64,000 nt of DNA from Trebonia sp963759545. GTDB taxonomy: Bacteria; Actinomycetota; Actinomycetes; Streptosporangiales; Streptosporangiaceae. The stretch spans positions 1 to 64,000 of the forward strand of contig CAVXAB010000047.1 in assembly GCA_963759545.1 (NCBI GenBank), read 5' to 3'. Position numbers and translations under genes: made by a program. This document shows, one piece after another, positions 9,180-17,562 of this stretch. Under the pieces are notes generated by a model. It was not told the DNA's origin and did not search any database. It was given only the letters and a program-made list of their open reading frames with translations. Position 1 is the stretch's first letter; every line of letters begins with the position of its first letter.

Positions 9180-10057
9180 TCCCGGCCGAGGTCGCGGTGC
9201 GACACGGTGACGTCACGGCCGGCCAGCCTGGCCGCGAGTTGCTCGGCCATCGCCACCGACCGGTGCTTGCCGCCGGTGCAGCCCACCGCGAGCGTCACGT
9301 ACCGCTTGCCCTCCCGCTCAAACCCGGCTAGCGACACCTCGAGCACCGCCAGGTACGCGGCGAGGAAGGCGGGGGCGCCCTGCTGACCGAGCACGAAGTC
9401 GCGCACGGGGGCGTCGAGGCCGCTGAGCGCCCGCAGGTCGGGCACCCAGTGCGGGTTGGGCAGGAACCGGCAGTCGGCCACCAGGTCCGCGTCCACCGGC
9501 AGCCCGTACTTGTAGCCGAACGAGATGATGTTCAGCCGCAGCCCGGTCACCGAGTCGCCGCCAAAGTAGCCGTGCATCCGGGAGCGCAACTCGTGCACGT
9601 TCAGCGCGGCCGTGTCGAGCACGATGTCGGCGTCGCCGCGGATCTCGCGCAGCAGCTCGCGCTCGGCCTTGATCCCGTCGAGGATCGTGCCCGCACCCTG
9701 CATGGGGTGCGGTCGGCGCACGTTCTCGAACCGCTGGACGAGGACCGCGTCGGACGCCTCGAGGAACAGCACGTGGGGCGCGACGCCGCGCGCGCCCAGT
9801 GAGGAGATCGCGGACTTCAGGTCGGTGGAGAACGCCCGCGACCGCACGTCGACGATGGCCGCGATGCCGGCGAGGGACGCGCGGTCGGCCAGGTCGAGCA
9901 TCGTCGGCAGCAGCGCGGGCGGCAGGTTGTCCACGACGAACCAGCCGAGGTCCTCAAGCGACTTGGCCGCCGTGGACCGTCCGGCACCGGACATGCCGGT
10001 GATGATGACGATGTCGGGTATGCCGGGCGTTACGCGCTCACCAGCATTCTCAGTCAT
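9176..10057 (-). CDS. rapZ: RapZ, nucleotide-binding RNase adapter
   Basis: A 293-residue member of the RapZ/YvcJ family. In E. coli RapZ delivers small RNAs to RNase E to control GlmS; in Gram-positives it is a conserved partner of YvcK. The Walker A is GMSGAGRST at residues 21-29. WFVVDNLPPALL follows, and the C-terminal ligand-binding domain has FGYKYGLPVDADLV and GCTGGKHRSV. The start at 10057 overlaps the end of uvrC by eight bases, and the stop overlaps the yvcK start, giving a tightly coupled operon. Confidence 0.95.
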   Translation of the reverse strand: MTENAGERVTPGIPDIVIITGMSGAGRSTAAKSLEDLGWFVVDNLPPALLPTMLDLADRASLAGIAAIVDVRSRAFSTDLKSAISSLGARGVAPHVLFLEASDAVLVQRFENVRRPHPMQGAGTILDGIKAERELLREIRGDADIVLDTAALNVHELRSRMHGYFGGDSVTGLRLNIISFGYKYGLPVDADLVADCRFLPNPHWVPDLRALSGLDAPVRDFVLGQQGAPAFLAAYLAVLEVSLAGFEREGKRYVTLAVGCTGGKHRSVAMAEQLAARLAGRDVTVSHRDLGRE

Positions 10058-12089
10058 TGGTCCGATCCCCCGTAACCTGCCCCTTGCCGGGCGCCCCGTT
10101 AGTCAGTGATGTGTTGTGCCGTGCCGAGCTGTGGAGGGCTGCCACCACCGTCTCGGCCAGCTTCTGGCCGATTCCCGGCACGGCCGATGCGATCTCGTCC
10201 GGTGTCGCCGCCGACACTGCCTTGACCGACCCGAATGCCTTGAGCAGCGCGGCGCGCCTGGCCGGGCCGAGTCCGGGAACGGAGTCGAGCGCCGAGGTGG
10301 TCGCGGCCTTCCCCCGCTTGGCGCGATGGTAGGTGATCGCGAACCGGTGCGCCTCGTCCCTTACCCGCTGCAGCAGGTAGAGGCCCTCCGACGAGCGGGA
10401 CATGATCACCGGGTAGTCCTGGCCGGGCAGCCAGACCTCTTCAAGCCGCTTGGCGAGCCCGCAGACGGACACGTCGTCGATGCCGAGGCTGGCGAGCGCG
10501 GCGGCAGCCGCCGCGACCTGGCCGGCGCCACCGTCGACGACAACCAGGTTGGGCGGGTAAGCGAACTTCTTTTGCGGTGAAACAACCAATCGTTCGGACG
10601 GATCTGGATCTTGATCTTGATCAGGACCTTGATCTTCGCGCGCCTCGGGATCGCCGAGAATGTCAAGCTCGCCGGACTCCTCCCGCTCTTCCAGGTAGCG
10701 GCGGAAGCGGCGGGTGATCACCTCGCGGATCGCCGAGATGTCGTCGGTGCCGTCGTAGCCCTTGATCGAGAAGCGGCGGTACTCGCTCTTGCGGGCAAGG
10801 CCGTCCTCGAAGACCACCATCGACGCGACGACGTGCGTGCCCTGCAGGTTGGAGACGTCGTAGCACTCGATGCGCAGCGGCGCGTCGTCGAGTTCCAGCG
10901 CGTCCTGGATCTCGTGCAGCGCCTTGGACCGGGTGGTGAGGTCGCTTGCCCGGCGGAGCTTGTGCAGCGCGAGGGACTGGCTGGCGTTGCGGGCGACGGT
11001 CTCGGCCAGCGTCTTCTTGTCGCCGCGGTGCGGTACGCGCAGGTGCACCGGGCCGCCGCGGCGGTCGCTGAGCCACTGCGTCATCGCCTCGGCCTCCGGC
11101 GGGAGCTCGGGGACGAGGACCTCGCGGGGGATGCCGTTGCTGTCGGGGGACGTGCCGTCACCGTAGAACTGGCCGAGGAAGTGCTCCACCAGGATGCTCG
11201 TCGTGGTCTCCTCGACCTTTTCAAGAACCCAGCCGCGCTGGCCCCTGATCCGGCCGCCGCGCACGTAGAAGATCTGCACGGCGGCCTCAAGCTGGTCCTC
11301 CGCCAGGGCGATCACGTCGCAGTCGGTGCCGTCGCCGAGGACCACCGCCTGCTTCTCCAGGGCACGCTCCAGGGCCTTGATGTCGTCGCGCACGCGGGCG
11401 GCGCGCTCGTATTCCTCCTCGTCGGAGGCCCGCTTCATGTCGGCGGTGAGCTTCCTGAGGAACCGGCTCGTCTGCCCGGACATGAAGTCGCAGAAGTCCT
11501 CGGCGAGCTCCCTGTGCTCCTCTTTGCTGATCCGCCCGACGCAGGGCGCGGAGCATTTCCCGATATAGCCGAGCAGGCAAGGGCGGCCGATCTGCCCGGC
11601 GCGCTTGAACACGCCGGTCGAGCAGGTGCGGACGGGGAAGACGCGCAGCAGCGTGTCGACCGTCTCCCTGATCGCCCACGCGTGGGAGTACGGCCCGAAG
11701 TACCGCGTGCCCTTCCGCTTGGCGCCGCGCATCACCATGACCCGCGGGTAGTCCTCGCCCATCGTCACCGCGAGGTACGGGTAGGACTTGTCGTCGCGGT
11801 ACTTGACGTTGAACCTGGGGTCGAACTCCTTGATCCAGGAGTACTCCAGCTGCAGCGCCTCGACCTCGGTGTTCACGACGGTCCACTCGACGCTCGCGGC
11901 CGTGGTGACCATCAGCTGGGTGCGCGGGTGCAGCGCGGTGTAGTCCGCGAAGTACTGGTTGAGCCGCTGCCGCAGCGACTTGGCCTTCCCCACGTAGACG
12001 ACCCGGCCGCGCTCGTCGCGGAACCGGTACACGCCGGGTTCCTCGGGGATCTCCCCGGGTTTGGGGCGGTAACGATTCGGGTCGGCCAC
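10050..12089 (-). CDS. uvrC: UvrC, excinuclease ABC subunit C
   Basis: UvrC makes both incisions in nucleotide excision repair after recruitment by UvrB. With the GTG start at 12089 (VADPNRYRPKPGEIPEEPG) the protein has about 679 residues, normal for the family. It carries a GIY-YIG domain (GVYRFRDERGRVVYVGKAKSL), a Cys-containing segment (RPCLLGYIGKCSAPC), a UvrB-binding UVR motif near residue 210, an RNase H-like domain (IECYDVSNLQGTHVV) and a C-terminal HhH pair (LDSVPGLGPARRAALL). The open frame continues 68 codons further upstream, but that part is Arg-rich and unlike the family. First gene of the operon leading to whiA. Confidence 0.96.
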   Translation of the reverse strand: MADPNRYRPKPGEIPEEPGVYRFRDERGRVVYVGKAKSLRQRLNQYFADYTALHPRTQLMVTTAASVEWTVVNTEVEALQLEYSWIKEFDPRFNVKYRDDKSYPYLAVTMGEDYPRVMVMRGAKRKGTRYFGPYSHAWAIRETVDTLLRVFPVRTCSTGVFKRAGQIGRPCLLGYIGKCSAPCVGRISKEEHRELAEDFCDFMSGQTSRFLRKLTADMKRASDEEEYERAARVRDDIKALERALEKQAVVLGDGTDCDVIALAEDQLEAAVQIFYVRGGRIRGQRGWVLEKVEETTTSILVEHFLGQFYGDGTSPDSNGIPREVLVPELPPEAEAMTQWLSDRRGGPVHLRVPHRGDKKTLAETVARNASQSLALHKLRRASDLTTRSKALHEIQDALELDDAPLRIECYDVSNLQGTHVVASMVVFEDGLARKSEYRRFSIKGYDGTDDISAIREVITRRFRRYLEEREESGELDILGDPEAREDQGPDQDQDPDPSERLVVSPQKKFAYPPNLVVVDGGAGQVAAAAAALASLGIDDVSVCGLAKRLEEVWLPGQDYPVIMSRSSEGLYLLQRVRDEAHRFAITYHRAKRGKAATTSALDSVPGLGPARRAALLKAFGSVKAVSAATPDEIASAVPGIGQKLAETVVAALHSSARHNTSLTNGAPGKGQVTGDRTND

Positions 12090-12226
12090 GGCATTAAGAC
12101 TAGTCGCCAACGCACCCCCGCGTTGTCGTTGACGCCGCTCCCGGCAGTGAAGAAGACGAGTATTCGGAACGAGGGCCGGCGTTGCCCTCCCGGCCAGGCC
12201 AGCTTCCGGACGGCCGGCCACGCGTA

Positions 12227-12266
12227 GCGGGGCAACTGTTAACGATATCGATACCAGTTGCCCCGC
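12227..12266. repeat. 12-bp-arm inverted repeat between uvrC and P450 promoters
   Basis: GCGGGGCAACTG at 12227-12238 and its exact complement at 12255-12266 flank a 16-nt centre containing CGATATCG. It sits 55 bp before the P450 start and 138 bp before the uvrC start, so it could be an operator or a cruciform for either gene. Confidence 0.6.
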
Positions 12267-12321
12267 GGAATTGCGTGCCCGGGCTGACCTCAATCGCGTT
12301 ACCTCTCATAGGCTGGCAACC

Positions 12322-13587
12322 GTGACGGAACCCGCGGCTCCCTCGCCGGTACAGCTCGATACGGTGCGGCTCGGTGCCGATTACTTCCAGGATCCTCTCG
12401 CCTACTTCAGCCGGATGCGCGAGGAGGGCCCGGTCAGGCCGGTCGTGCTGCCGCACGGCGACCGGGCCTGGATGGTCACCAGGTACCCCGAGGTGCGGGC
12501 CGCGCTCGCCGACGCCCGGCTGCACAAGGAGTGGGCGGGCAAGCTGACGTCCCCCGACTGGGTGCCGGACGAGGTGACCGGGTACCTGTCGGTGCACATG
12601 CTCAACACCGACCCGCCGAACCACACGCGGCTGCGCAAGCTGGTCACGAAGGCGTTCACCGCGCGCCGGGTCGCCGGGCTCCGGCCGCGCGTCGAGGCGA
12701 TCACCGCGTCGCTGCTCGACGCGATCGAGGCGCGGGCCGCGGTGCTCAAGGACGCCGGGGGCGAGGACGCCATCGACCTGATCGAGGCGTTCGCGTTCCC
12801 GCTGCCGGTCACCGTGATCTGCGAGCTGCTTGGCGTGCCGGCGCGGGACCGGGCTCAGTTCAGGCAGTGGTCCAACGCGATCGTGGCAAGCGAGGGCGAG
12901 CCAGGGAGCTTCCGCGCCGCCGGGGCGGCGATGTACCACTACTTCACCAGGCTCGTCGCGGCCAAGCGCACAGAGTTGACCGAAGGCACCGGGCCGGCCG
13001 ACGACATGGTCTCCGCGCTCATCGAGGCGCACGACTCGGGCGACTCCCTGGACGAGCGCGAGCTGATCGCGATGCTGTTCCTGCTCCTCGTGGCCGGCCA
13101 CGAGACGACCACCAACCTGATCGCGTCGGGGGCGCTGGCCCTGCTCACCAACCCCGCCGAGCTCGCCAGGCTCCGTTCCGACCCGTCGCTGCTGCCAGGC
13201 GCGGTCGAGGAACTGCTGCGGTACACCAACCCGCTCAACCACGCGACGGAGCGGTTCACGCTCGAGCCAGTAGAGATCGGCGGGGTGACGATCCCGGCCC
13301 GCGAGTGGGTGCTGTGCGCCACGTCCTCGGCCAATCGCGACCCGCACCGCTTCGGCGACCCCGACCGGCTCGATGTGGGGCGCGACGCCGGCGGGCACGT
13401 GGCGTTCGGGCACGGCATCCACTACTGCCTCGGCGCGCCACTGGCCAGGCTCGAGGGCGAGGTCGCGTTCGGCGCGCTTTTTGGCCGGTTCCCCGACTTG
13501 TCGCTAGCGGCCGACCCGGCGACGCTTCGCTGGCGGCCAAGCAGCCTCATCCACGGCCTGGAAACGCTCCCGGTCCGGATCGGCTAA
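12322..13587 (+). CDS. Cytochrome P450 (bacterial class, CYP105/107-like)
   Basis: A soluble haem monooxygenase of 421 residues from GTG at 12322. The I-helix oxygen-activation motif is LLVAGHETTTN (about residue 255), the K-helix ExxR is EELLRY, and the haem-binding loop is AFGHGIHYCLGAPLAR with the thiolate cysteine. The NTDPPNHTRLRKLVTKAFT segment is the usual C-helix. Electrons would come from a ferredoxin and reductase, but neither is adjacent. It is a single gene divergent from uvrC, so the substrate cannot be inferred. The upstream in-frame ATG at 12271 overlaps the inverted-repeat region and is less likely. Confidence 0.93.
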   Translation: MTEPAAPSPVQLDTVRLGADYFQDPLAYFSRMREEGPVRPVVLPHGDRAWMVTRYPEVRAALADARLHKEWAGKLTSPDWVPDEVTGYLSVHMLNTDPPNHTRLRKLVTKAFTARRVAGLRPRVEAITASLLDAIEARAAVLKDAGGEDAIDLIEAFAFPLPVTVICELLGVPARDRAQFRQWSNAIVASEGEPGSFRAAGAAMYHYFTRLVAAKRTELTEGTGPADDMVSALIEAHDSGDSLDERELIAMLFLLLVAGHETTTNLIASGALALLTNPAELARLRSDPSLLPGAVEELLRYTNPLNHATERFTLEPVEIGGVTIPAREWVLCATSSANRDPHRFGDPDRLDVGRDAGGHVAFGHGIHYCLGAPLARLEGEVAFGALFGRFPDLSLAADPATLRWRPSSLIHGLETLPVRIG

Positions 13588-13651
13588 GCAGCCCGCCCTG
13601 CGTCGCTGACGGCACCGCCGATCGCGGCGGCGTGCGCTACCCGGGCTTGTG

Positions 13652-14041
13652 TCAGGAGGGCGGCCAGGGGCCAAGGGGCCTGCCGATTTCCCATTCGTGG
13701 CCGAACGGGTCGAAGATCCGGCCCAGGCGCCAGCCGTGCTCGTCGGCCATCACGGACGCCGGGGTGGCGCCGGCCTTGACCGCTTGCGCGAACAGCGCGT
13801 CCGGGTCATCAACCAGCAGCAACGTCCGGCCGGTCGTGCCGCCGATCGCCTTCGGGCTGAACCGCGGTCCTTCGCGCCCGCCAGAGGAAACCCAGAAGGC
13901 AGCGTCGCCGATGGCCAGCTGCGCGACGATCTCATCGCCCTCGCCCACCCGATGAAGGACCCTCGCGCCGAAGGCCGCCTCGTAAAATGCCACCGCCGCG
14001 GCCGCGCGGTCGGTCCACAGCTCCGGCTGGATGCCCGTCAT
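13652..14041 (-). CDS. VOC-superfamily (glyoxalase/PhnB-like) protein
   Basis: A 129-residue single-domain protein with the paired beta-alpha-beta-beta-beta modules of the vicinal-oxygen-chelate fold. It opens with ELWTDRAAAAVAFYEAAFGA and ends with a DPFGHEWEIGR metal-ligand strand. This is the PhnB/YkcA branch, whose members include antibiotic-binding proteins, isomerases and many of unknown function. It is monocistronic, convergent with the P450. No substrate can be assigned. Confidence 0.8.
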   Translation of the reverse strand: MTGIQPELWTDRAAAAVAFYEAAFGARVLHRVGEGDEIVAQLAIGDAAFWVSSGGREGPRFSPKAIGGTTGRTLLLVDDPDALFAQAVKAGATPASVMADEHGWRLGRIFDPFGHEWEIGRPLGPWPPS

Positions 14042-14149
14042 GCCGGCCAGCGTAGCCGCGCTTCCAATCCGTTGGCCGTGTTGGTCTCGTATAAGGAAGC
14101 GTGCGTTCCCGCGCCGTCATGAAGCCTCGTGGTGGAGCGGGACCGGGCT

Positions 14150-14188
14150 GGGCCGGAAGGCGGTGGGGGTAGTTCAGCCTTCCGGCCC
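14150..14188. terminator. Hairpin 1 of the ald downstream cluster
   Basis: An 11-bp perfect stem (GGGCCGGAAGG at 14150-14160, complement 14178-14188) around a 17-nt loop. It is the distal member of four hairpins downstream of ald. No T run follows, as is common in actinobacterial terminators. Confidence 0.6.
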
Positions 14189-14197
14189 GGGCGCTTG

Positions 14198-14283
14198 CCG
14201 CTGTTACCCGAGCCGGCGTCCGCGGGGGCGAAGATCTTGGATCGATGGGTACGGCCATCGGGGGCTCATCGATCCAAGATCTT
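14198..14283 (+). repeat. Variant CCGCTGTTACC motif plus 17-bp-arm inverted repeat (copy B)
   Basis: CCGCTGTTACC at 14198-14208 matches TTGCTGTTATC at 8 of 11 positions. It is followed 22 bp later by a perfect 17-bp stem (arm 14231-14247, complement 14267-14283) with a 19-nt loop. Layout and spacing match copies A (6788) and D (51542). Confidence 0.65.
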
Positions 14284-14336
14284 TACGAATGAGGGCGCGG
14301 CGAGTATCCCTGAGCGCATGGGCGGCGCAGCAAATA

Positions 14337-14413
14337 GCGGACCGGAGGGGTGCAGGGGTGGTGCATCCCTCCGGTCCGCATGTCCCGTCACGGCCGGATT
14401 ACGGGTGACGGGA
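14337..14413. terminator. Two hairpins immediately downstream of ald
   Basis: A 13-bp stem (GCGGACCGGAGGG at 14337-14349, complement 14367-14379) is followed by a 9-bp stem (TCCCGTCAC at 14383-14391, complement 14405-14413). The second lies 12 bp from the ald stop codon. They are the nearest transcription stops for ald on the minus strand. Confidence 0.65.
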
Positions 14414-14424
14414 GACTGGTGCTG

Positions 14425-15540
14425 TTAAGCGAGCGCCGACTCGACGGTCACGGCCTCGTAGCCGTGGGCGGTCGCGACCGGCTCGTTGGTCAGCTGGCCC
14501 TCGTGGGTGTTGAGGCCGACCGCCAGGGCCGCGTCCGCCTTGAGCGCGGCGCGCCAGCCCTTGTCGGCGAGTTCGACGGCGTAGGGCAGGGTCGCGTTGG
14601 TCAGCGCGTAGGTCGAGGTGTTCGGGACCGCGCCCGGCATGTTCGCCACGCAGTAGAAGACGCTGTTGTGCACGCGGAAGGTCGGCTCGGCGTGCGTGGT
14701 CGGGTGGCTGTCCTCGAAGCAGCCGCCCTGGTCGATGGCGATGTCGACGAGCACGGAGCCCGGCCTCATGCGCCTGACCAGGTCGTTGGAGACCAGCTTG
14801 GGCGCCTTGGCCCCGGTGACGAGGACCGCGCCGATGACCAGGTCGGCGCCGAGGACGGCCTTCTCGACCTCGTAGGCGTTGGAGGCGACGGTCTGGATCC
14901 GGCCCTGGTAGATGGCGTCGATCTGGCGGAGCCTGGCGATGTTCTTGTCGAGCACGGTGACGTGCGCGCCCATGCCGACGGCGATCTGCGCGGCGTGCTG
15001 TCCGGAGACGCCGCCGCCGATGACGACGACCGAGCTCGCCCTGGTGCCTGGGACGCCGCCGAGCAGCGCGCCGTAGCCGCCGCCCTGGCGCATCAGGTGG
15101 TAGGCGCCGACCTGCGGGGCGAGGCGGCCCGCGACCTCGGACATCGGGGCGAGGAGCGGGAGGCTGCCGTCGGGCAGCTGCACCGTCTCGTAGGCGATGC
15201 CGGTGACCTTGTTACCGAGGAGGGCGTCGGTGCAGGCCTTGTCGGCGGCCAGGTGCAGGTAGGTGAACAGCGTCAGGCCCGGGCGCATGCGGTGGTACTC
15301 CTCCGCGATCGGCTCCTTGACCTTGAGCACCATGTCGGCGATGCCCCAGACTTCGTCCGCATCTGGGATGATGATGGCACCGGCGGCGGTGTAGGCGTCG
15401 TCGGCGAGCTGAGAGCCGACGCCCGCGTCCTTCTCCAGGTAGACCTCGTGGCCATGGTTCACCAGCTCGCGCACGCCCGCGGGGGTGATGGCGACGCGGT
15501 ACTCGTGGTTCTTGACCTCGCGGGGGATGCCGACCTTCAT
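14425..15540 (-). CDS. ald: Alanine dehydrogenase
   Basis: NAD-dependent oxidative deamination of L-alanine to pyruvate and ammonia, reversible. The start MKVGIPREVKNHEYRVAI at 15540, preceded by an AAAGG ribosome binding site, gives the canonical 371 residues. Catalytic Lys and His lie in YLEKDAG and FTYLHLA. The nucleotide-binding fold has VVVIGGGVSGQHAAQIAVG. The substrate loop includes the conserved ANMPGAVPNTSTYALTNATLPY. The Lrp gene on the other strand probably encodes its regulator, as in mycobacteria (AldR). Confidence 0.96.
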   Translation of the reverse strand: MKVGIPREVKNHEYRVAITPAGVRELVNHGHEVYLEKDAGVGSQLADDAYTAAGAIIIPDADEVWGIADMVLKVKEPIAEEYHRMRPGLTLFTYLHLAADKACTDALLGNKVTGIAYETVQLPDGSLPLLAPMSEVAGRLAPQVGAYHLMRQGGGYGALLGGVPGTRASSVVVIGGGVSGQHAAQIAVGMGAHVTVLDKNIARLRQIDAIYQGRIQTVASNAYEVEKAVLGADLVIGAVLVTGAKAPKLVSNDLVRRMRPGSVLVDIAIDQGGCFEDSHPTTHAEPTFRVHNSVFYCVANMPGAVPNTSTYALTNATLPYAVELADKGWRAALKADAALAVGLNTHEGQLTNEPVATAHGYEAVTVESALA

Positions 15541-15630
15541 CGCGTATCTGCCTTTCCTAGCTGGCGGCGGACGCCTTTTCTGGTACGGCTTTGTACCCGA
15601 GCGACCCCGTCCCACTGCTTACATCATGCA

Positions 15631-15662
15631 TTTTCATCGGAAAAGTTGCTAGATTCATGAAT
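15631..15662. promoter_or_regulatory. Candidate Lrp/AldR binding region between ald and lrp
   Basis: The 143-bp divergent spacer is locally AT-rich. It holds TTTTC-ATCG-GAAAA (15631-15644) and the palindrome ATTCATGAAT (15653-15662), the kind of AT-rich dyads Lrp proteins wrap. No experimental consensus can be matched from sequence alone. Confidence 0.45.
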
Positions 15663-15683
15663 AAGATTCTGTAGACTGCTGTC

Positions 15684-16247
15684 ATGATGGCGGGAACTTC
15701 ATCTGGATCTAGCACTTCGGGCGTCCAGCCGAATAGTGTTCGGCCCGAAATGGCAGCGGGGCCCGCGAGCCCGGGTTCCGTGGGCACGGGCGGCGCGGGC
15801 GACCTGGACGACATCGACCGGCACATCGTGCACGAGATGGCACGAGACGCCAGGATCGCGAACAACGCGCTCGCCGAGCGGGTCGGCATCGCGCCGTCGA
15901 CCTGCCTCGGCCGGGTCAGGTCACTGCGCGAGCGCGGCGTCATCCGCGGCTACCACGCCGACGTGGACCCCGCGGCGCTCGGGCGCCCGCTGCAGGCGAT
16001 GATCGCCGTCCGGCTGCAGTCGCACGCGCGCAGCCGGATCCGCGGGTTCGTCGCCGGGGTGGCGGGGCTGCCCGAGGTGCTGAACGTCTTCTTCCTGGCC
16101 GGCAAGGACGACTTCCTGCTGCACGTCGCGGCCGCGTCCACGGCGGCGCTGCGCGACTTCGTCGAGACGCTGTCCTCCAACGGGGACGTCTCCTACACCG
16201 AGACGTCGCTGATCTTTGAGCACATCCGCGCCGACGCGGTGGGGTAG
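15684..16247 (+). CDS. Lrp/AsnC-family regulator, likely AldR
   Basis: A 187-residue protein. After a 40-residue low-complexity N-terminus comes the AsnC helix-turn-helix (DDIDRHIVHEMARDARIANN, then AERVGIAPSTCLGRV). A RAM ligand-binding domain (GRPLQAMIAVRL; PEVLNVFFLAGKDDFLLHV) follows. Divergent pairing with ald, 143 bp apart, mirrors mycobacterial aldR-ald, where the regulator activates ald in response to alanine. A start nearer the helix-turn-helix, such as ATG at 15750, is possible. Confidence 0.88.
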   Translation: MMAGTSSGSSTSGVQPNSVRPEMAAGPASPGSVGTGGAGDLDDIDRHIVHEMARDARIANNALAERVGIAPSTCLGRVRSLRERGVIRGYHADVDPAALGRPLQAMIAVRLQSHARSRIRGFVAGVAGLPEVLNVFFLAGKDDFLLHVAAASTAALRDFVETLSSNGDVSYTETSLIFEHIRADAVG

Positions 16248-16299
16248 CGGCACGACCGCCGTGGTACTTTTCTGTCGCTGGCGGCCCTAGCGGGCGGCG

Positions 16300-16341
16300 C
16301 GAGCACGGTGCAGCATAAGACGAGCACGGTACAGCATCAGA
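16300..16341 (+). promoter_or_regulatory. 21-bp tandem direct repeat upstream of the flavoprotein operon
   Basis: Two abutting 21-bp copies (CGAGCACGGTGCAGCATAAGA and CGAGCACGGTACAGCATCAGA, two mismatches) lie 70 bp before the start at 16411. A spacing of two helical turns puts both copies on the same face of the DNA, as expected of paired regulator sites. Confidence 0.5.
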
Positions 16342-16410
16342 AGCGTCCGGTCGGTCTGGCTGGGCGAGGGCGGATCCGCGTAACCACGGATCTAGGAGAG
16401 GCAGGCGGCA

Positions 16411-17562
16411 ATGCCATCTCAGGAGTCGTATCGCGACGCGCTCCTACGGGTCATCGACGAGGTCGTGGCACCGCGGGCGACGGAAGTCGACGTGTCCGGC
16501 GAGTTCCCCAGGGAGCAGGTCCGCGCGCTTGGCGCGGCCGGGCTGCTCGCGCTGACCGTGCCTGCCGACCTGGGCGGCGGCGGCGCGGGGCTGCGGGAGG
16601 CCGCGGAGGTGATCCGCGAACTCGGTTCCGTCTGCGGGTCCACCGCGATGGTCGTGACCATGCACTACGCCGCGGTCGGCGCGCTGACGGCGGCCGGGGA
16701 CAAGGAGACGCTGACCGCGATCGCGGCCGGTGAGCACCTGTCGACGCTGGCGTTCTCTGAGAAGGGGTCGCGGTCCCACTTCTGGGCGCCGCTTTCCAGC
16801 GCGGTGCTGCTTGACGACGGGCAGACCGTGCGGCTGGACGCGTCCAAGAGCTGGGTCACCTCGGCGGGGGAAGCCGATAGCTACGTATGGTCGAGCCAGC
16901 CACTGGACGGTGCGACCGGGACAGGTCCGATGACGCTGTGGCTTGTGCCGGCCGGCGCGGCCGGGCTGTCCGTCGCCGGGGCGTTCGACGGCCTTGGGCT
17001 GCGGGGCAATTCCTCGGCGCCGATGACCGCGGACGGCGTGACGGTGCCGCTGAGCGCGCTGCTCGGCACCGACGGGGCCGGGCTCGACCTGGCGCTGGCG
17101 GCGGTGCTGCCGGTGTTCCTGATCTGCTCCGCGGCGATGAGCGCGGGGCTGATGCGCCGGCTGGCCGATGAGACGGCCGCGCACCTGGGCCGGACCCGGC
17201 TCGAGCATCTCGGCGTATCGCTGGCGCAGCAGACCGTGCCGCGCGCGCAGCTCGCGCGGCTGCGGATCGAGGCCGACCGGACCTGGGCGCTGGTTGCCGA
17301 GACTCTCACGGCGGTGGAGAGCGGGCGCGAGGACGCGCAGCTGCTGGTGCTTGAGGTGAAGGCGGCGGCGGGTGAGGCCGCGGCGGACGCCGCCGACCTC
17401 GCGCTCAAGGTGGGCGGCGGGGCCGCGTTCCGCAAGGAGTCGGTGGTCGAGCGGCTCTTCCGCGACTCACGGGCGGCGCGGGTGATGGCCCCCACGACCG
17501 ACGCACTGCACGACTTCATCGGCCGCGCGCTGCTCGGCCTGCCGCTGCTCGGGGAGGTCTGA
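16411..17562 (+). CDS. Acyl-CoA-dehydrogenase-fold flavoprotein (DszC/SfnB-like)
   Basis: A 383-residue protein with the three-part acyl-CoA dehydrogenase fold. The helical N-domain contains LGAAGLLALTVPADLGGGGAG, the central beta domain FSEKGSRSHFWAPLS, and the C-terminal helical bundle ends FIGRALLGLPLLGEV. The usual catalytic Glu of the YEGT loop is replaced in APTTDALHDFIG. That loss is common in family members that act as FMN-dependent monooxygenases (DszC, SfnB) rather than dehydrogenases. A strong ribosome binding site (AGGAGAGG) precedes it. Its stop overlaps the next start (TGATG), so it is first in a three-gene operon. Confidence 0.85.
   Translation: MPSQESYRDALLRVIDEVVAPRATEVDVSGEFPREQVRALGAAGLLALTVPADLGGGGAGLREAAEVIRELGSVCGSTAMVVTMHYAAVGALTAAGDKETLTAIAAGEHLSTLAFSEKGSRSHFWAPLSSAVLLDDGQTVRLDASKSWVTSAGEADSYVWSSQPLDGATGTGPMTLWLVPAGAAGLSVAGAFDGLGLRGNSSAPMTADGVTVPLSALLGTDGAGLDLALAAVLPVFLICSAAMSAGLMRRLADETAAHLGRTRLEHLGVSLAQQTVPRAQLARLRIEADRTWALVAETLTAVESGREDAQLLVLEVKAAAGEAAADAADLALKVGGGAAFRKESVVERLFRDSRAARVMAPTTDALHDFIGRALLGLPLLGEV

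Noticed and set aside
10611..12227. 538-codon open frame on the plus strand
   Set aside because: It is antisense to uvrC, which has complete family motifs. High GC at third positions creates such long shadows.
14161..14210. tRNA-like GGTAGTTCAGCC stretch
   Set aside because: No acceptor stem, anticodon arm or T-loop can be drawn; it is the loop of hairpin 14150-14188.
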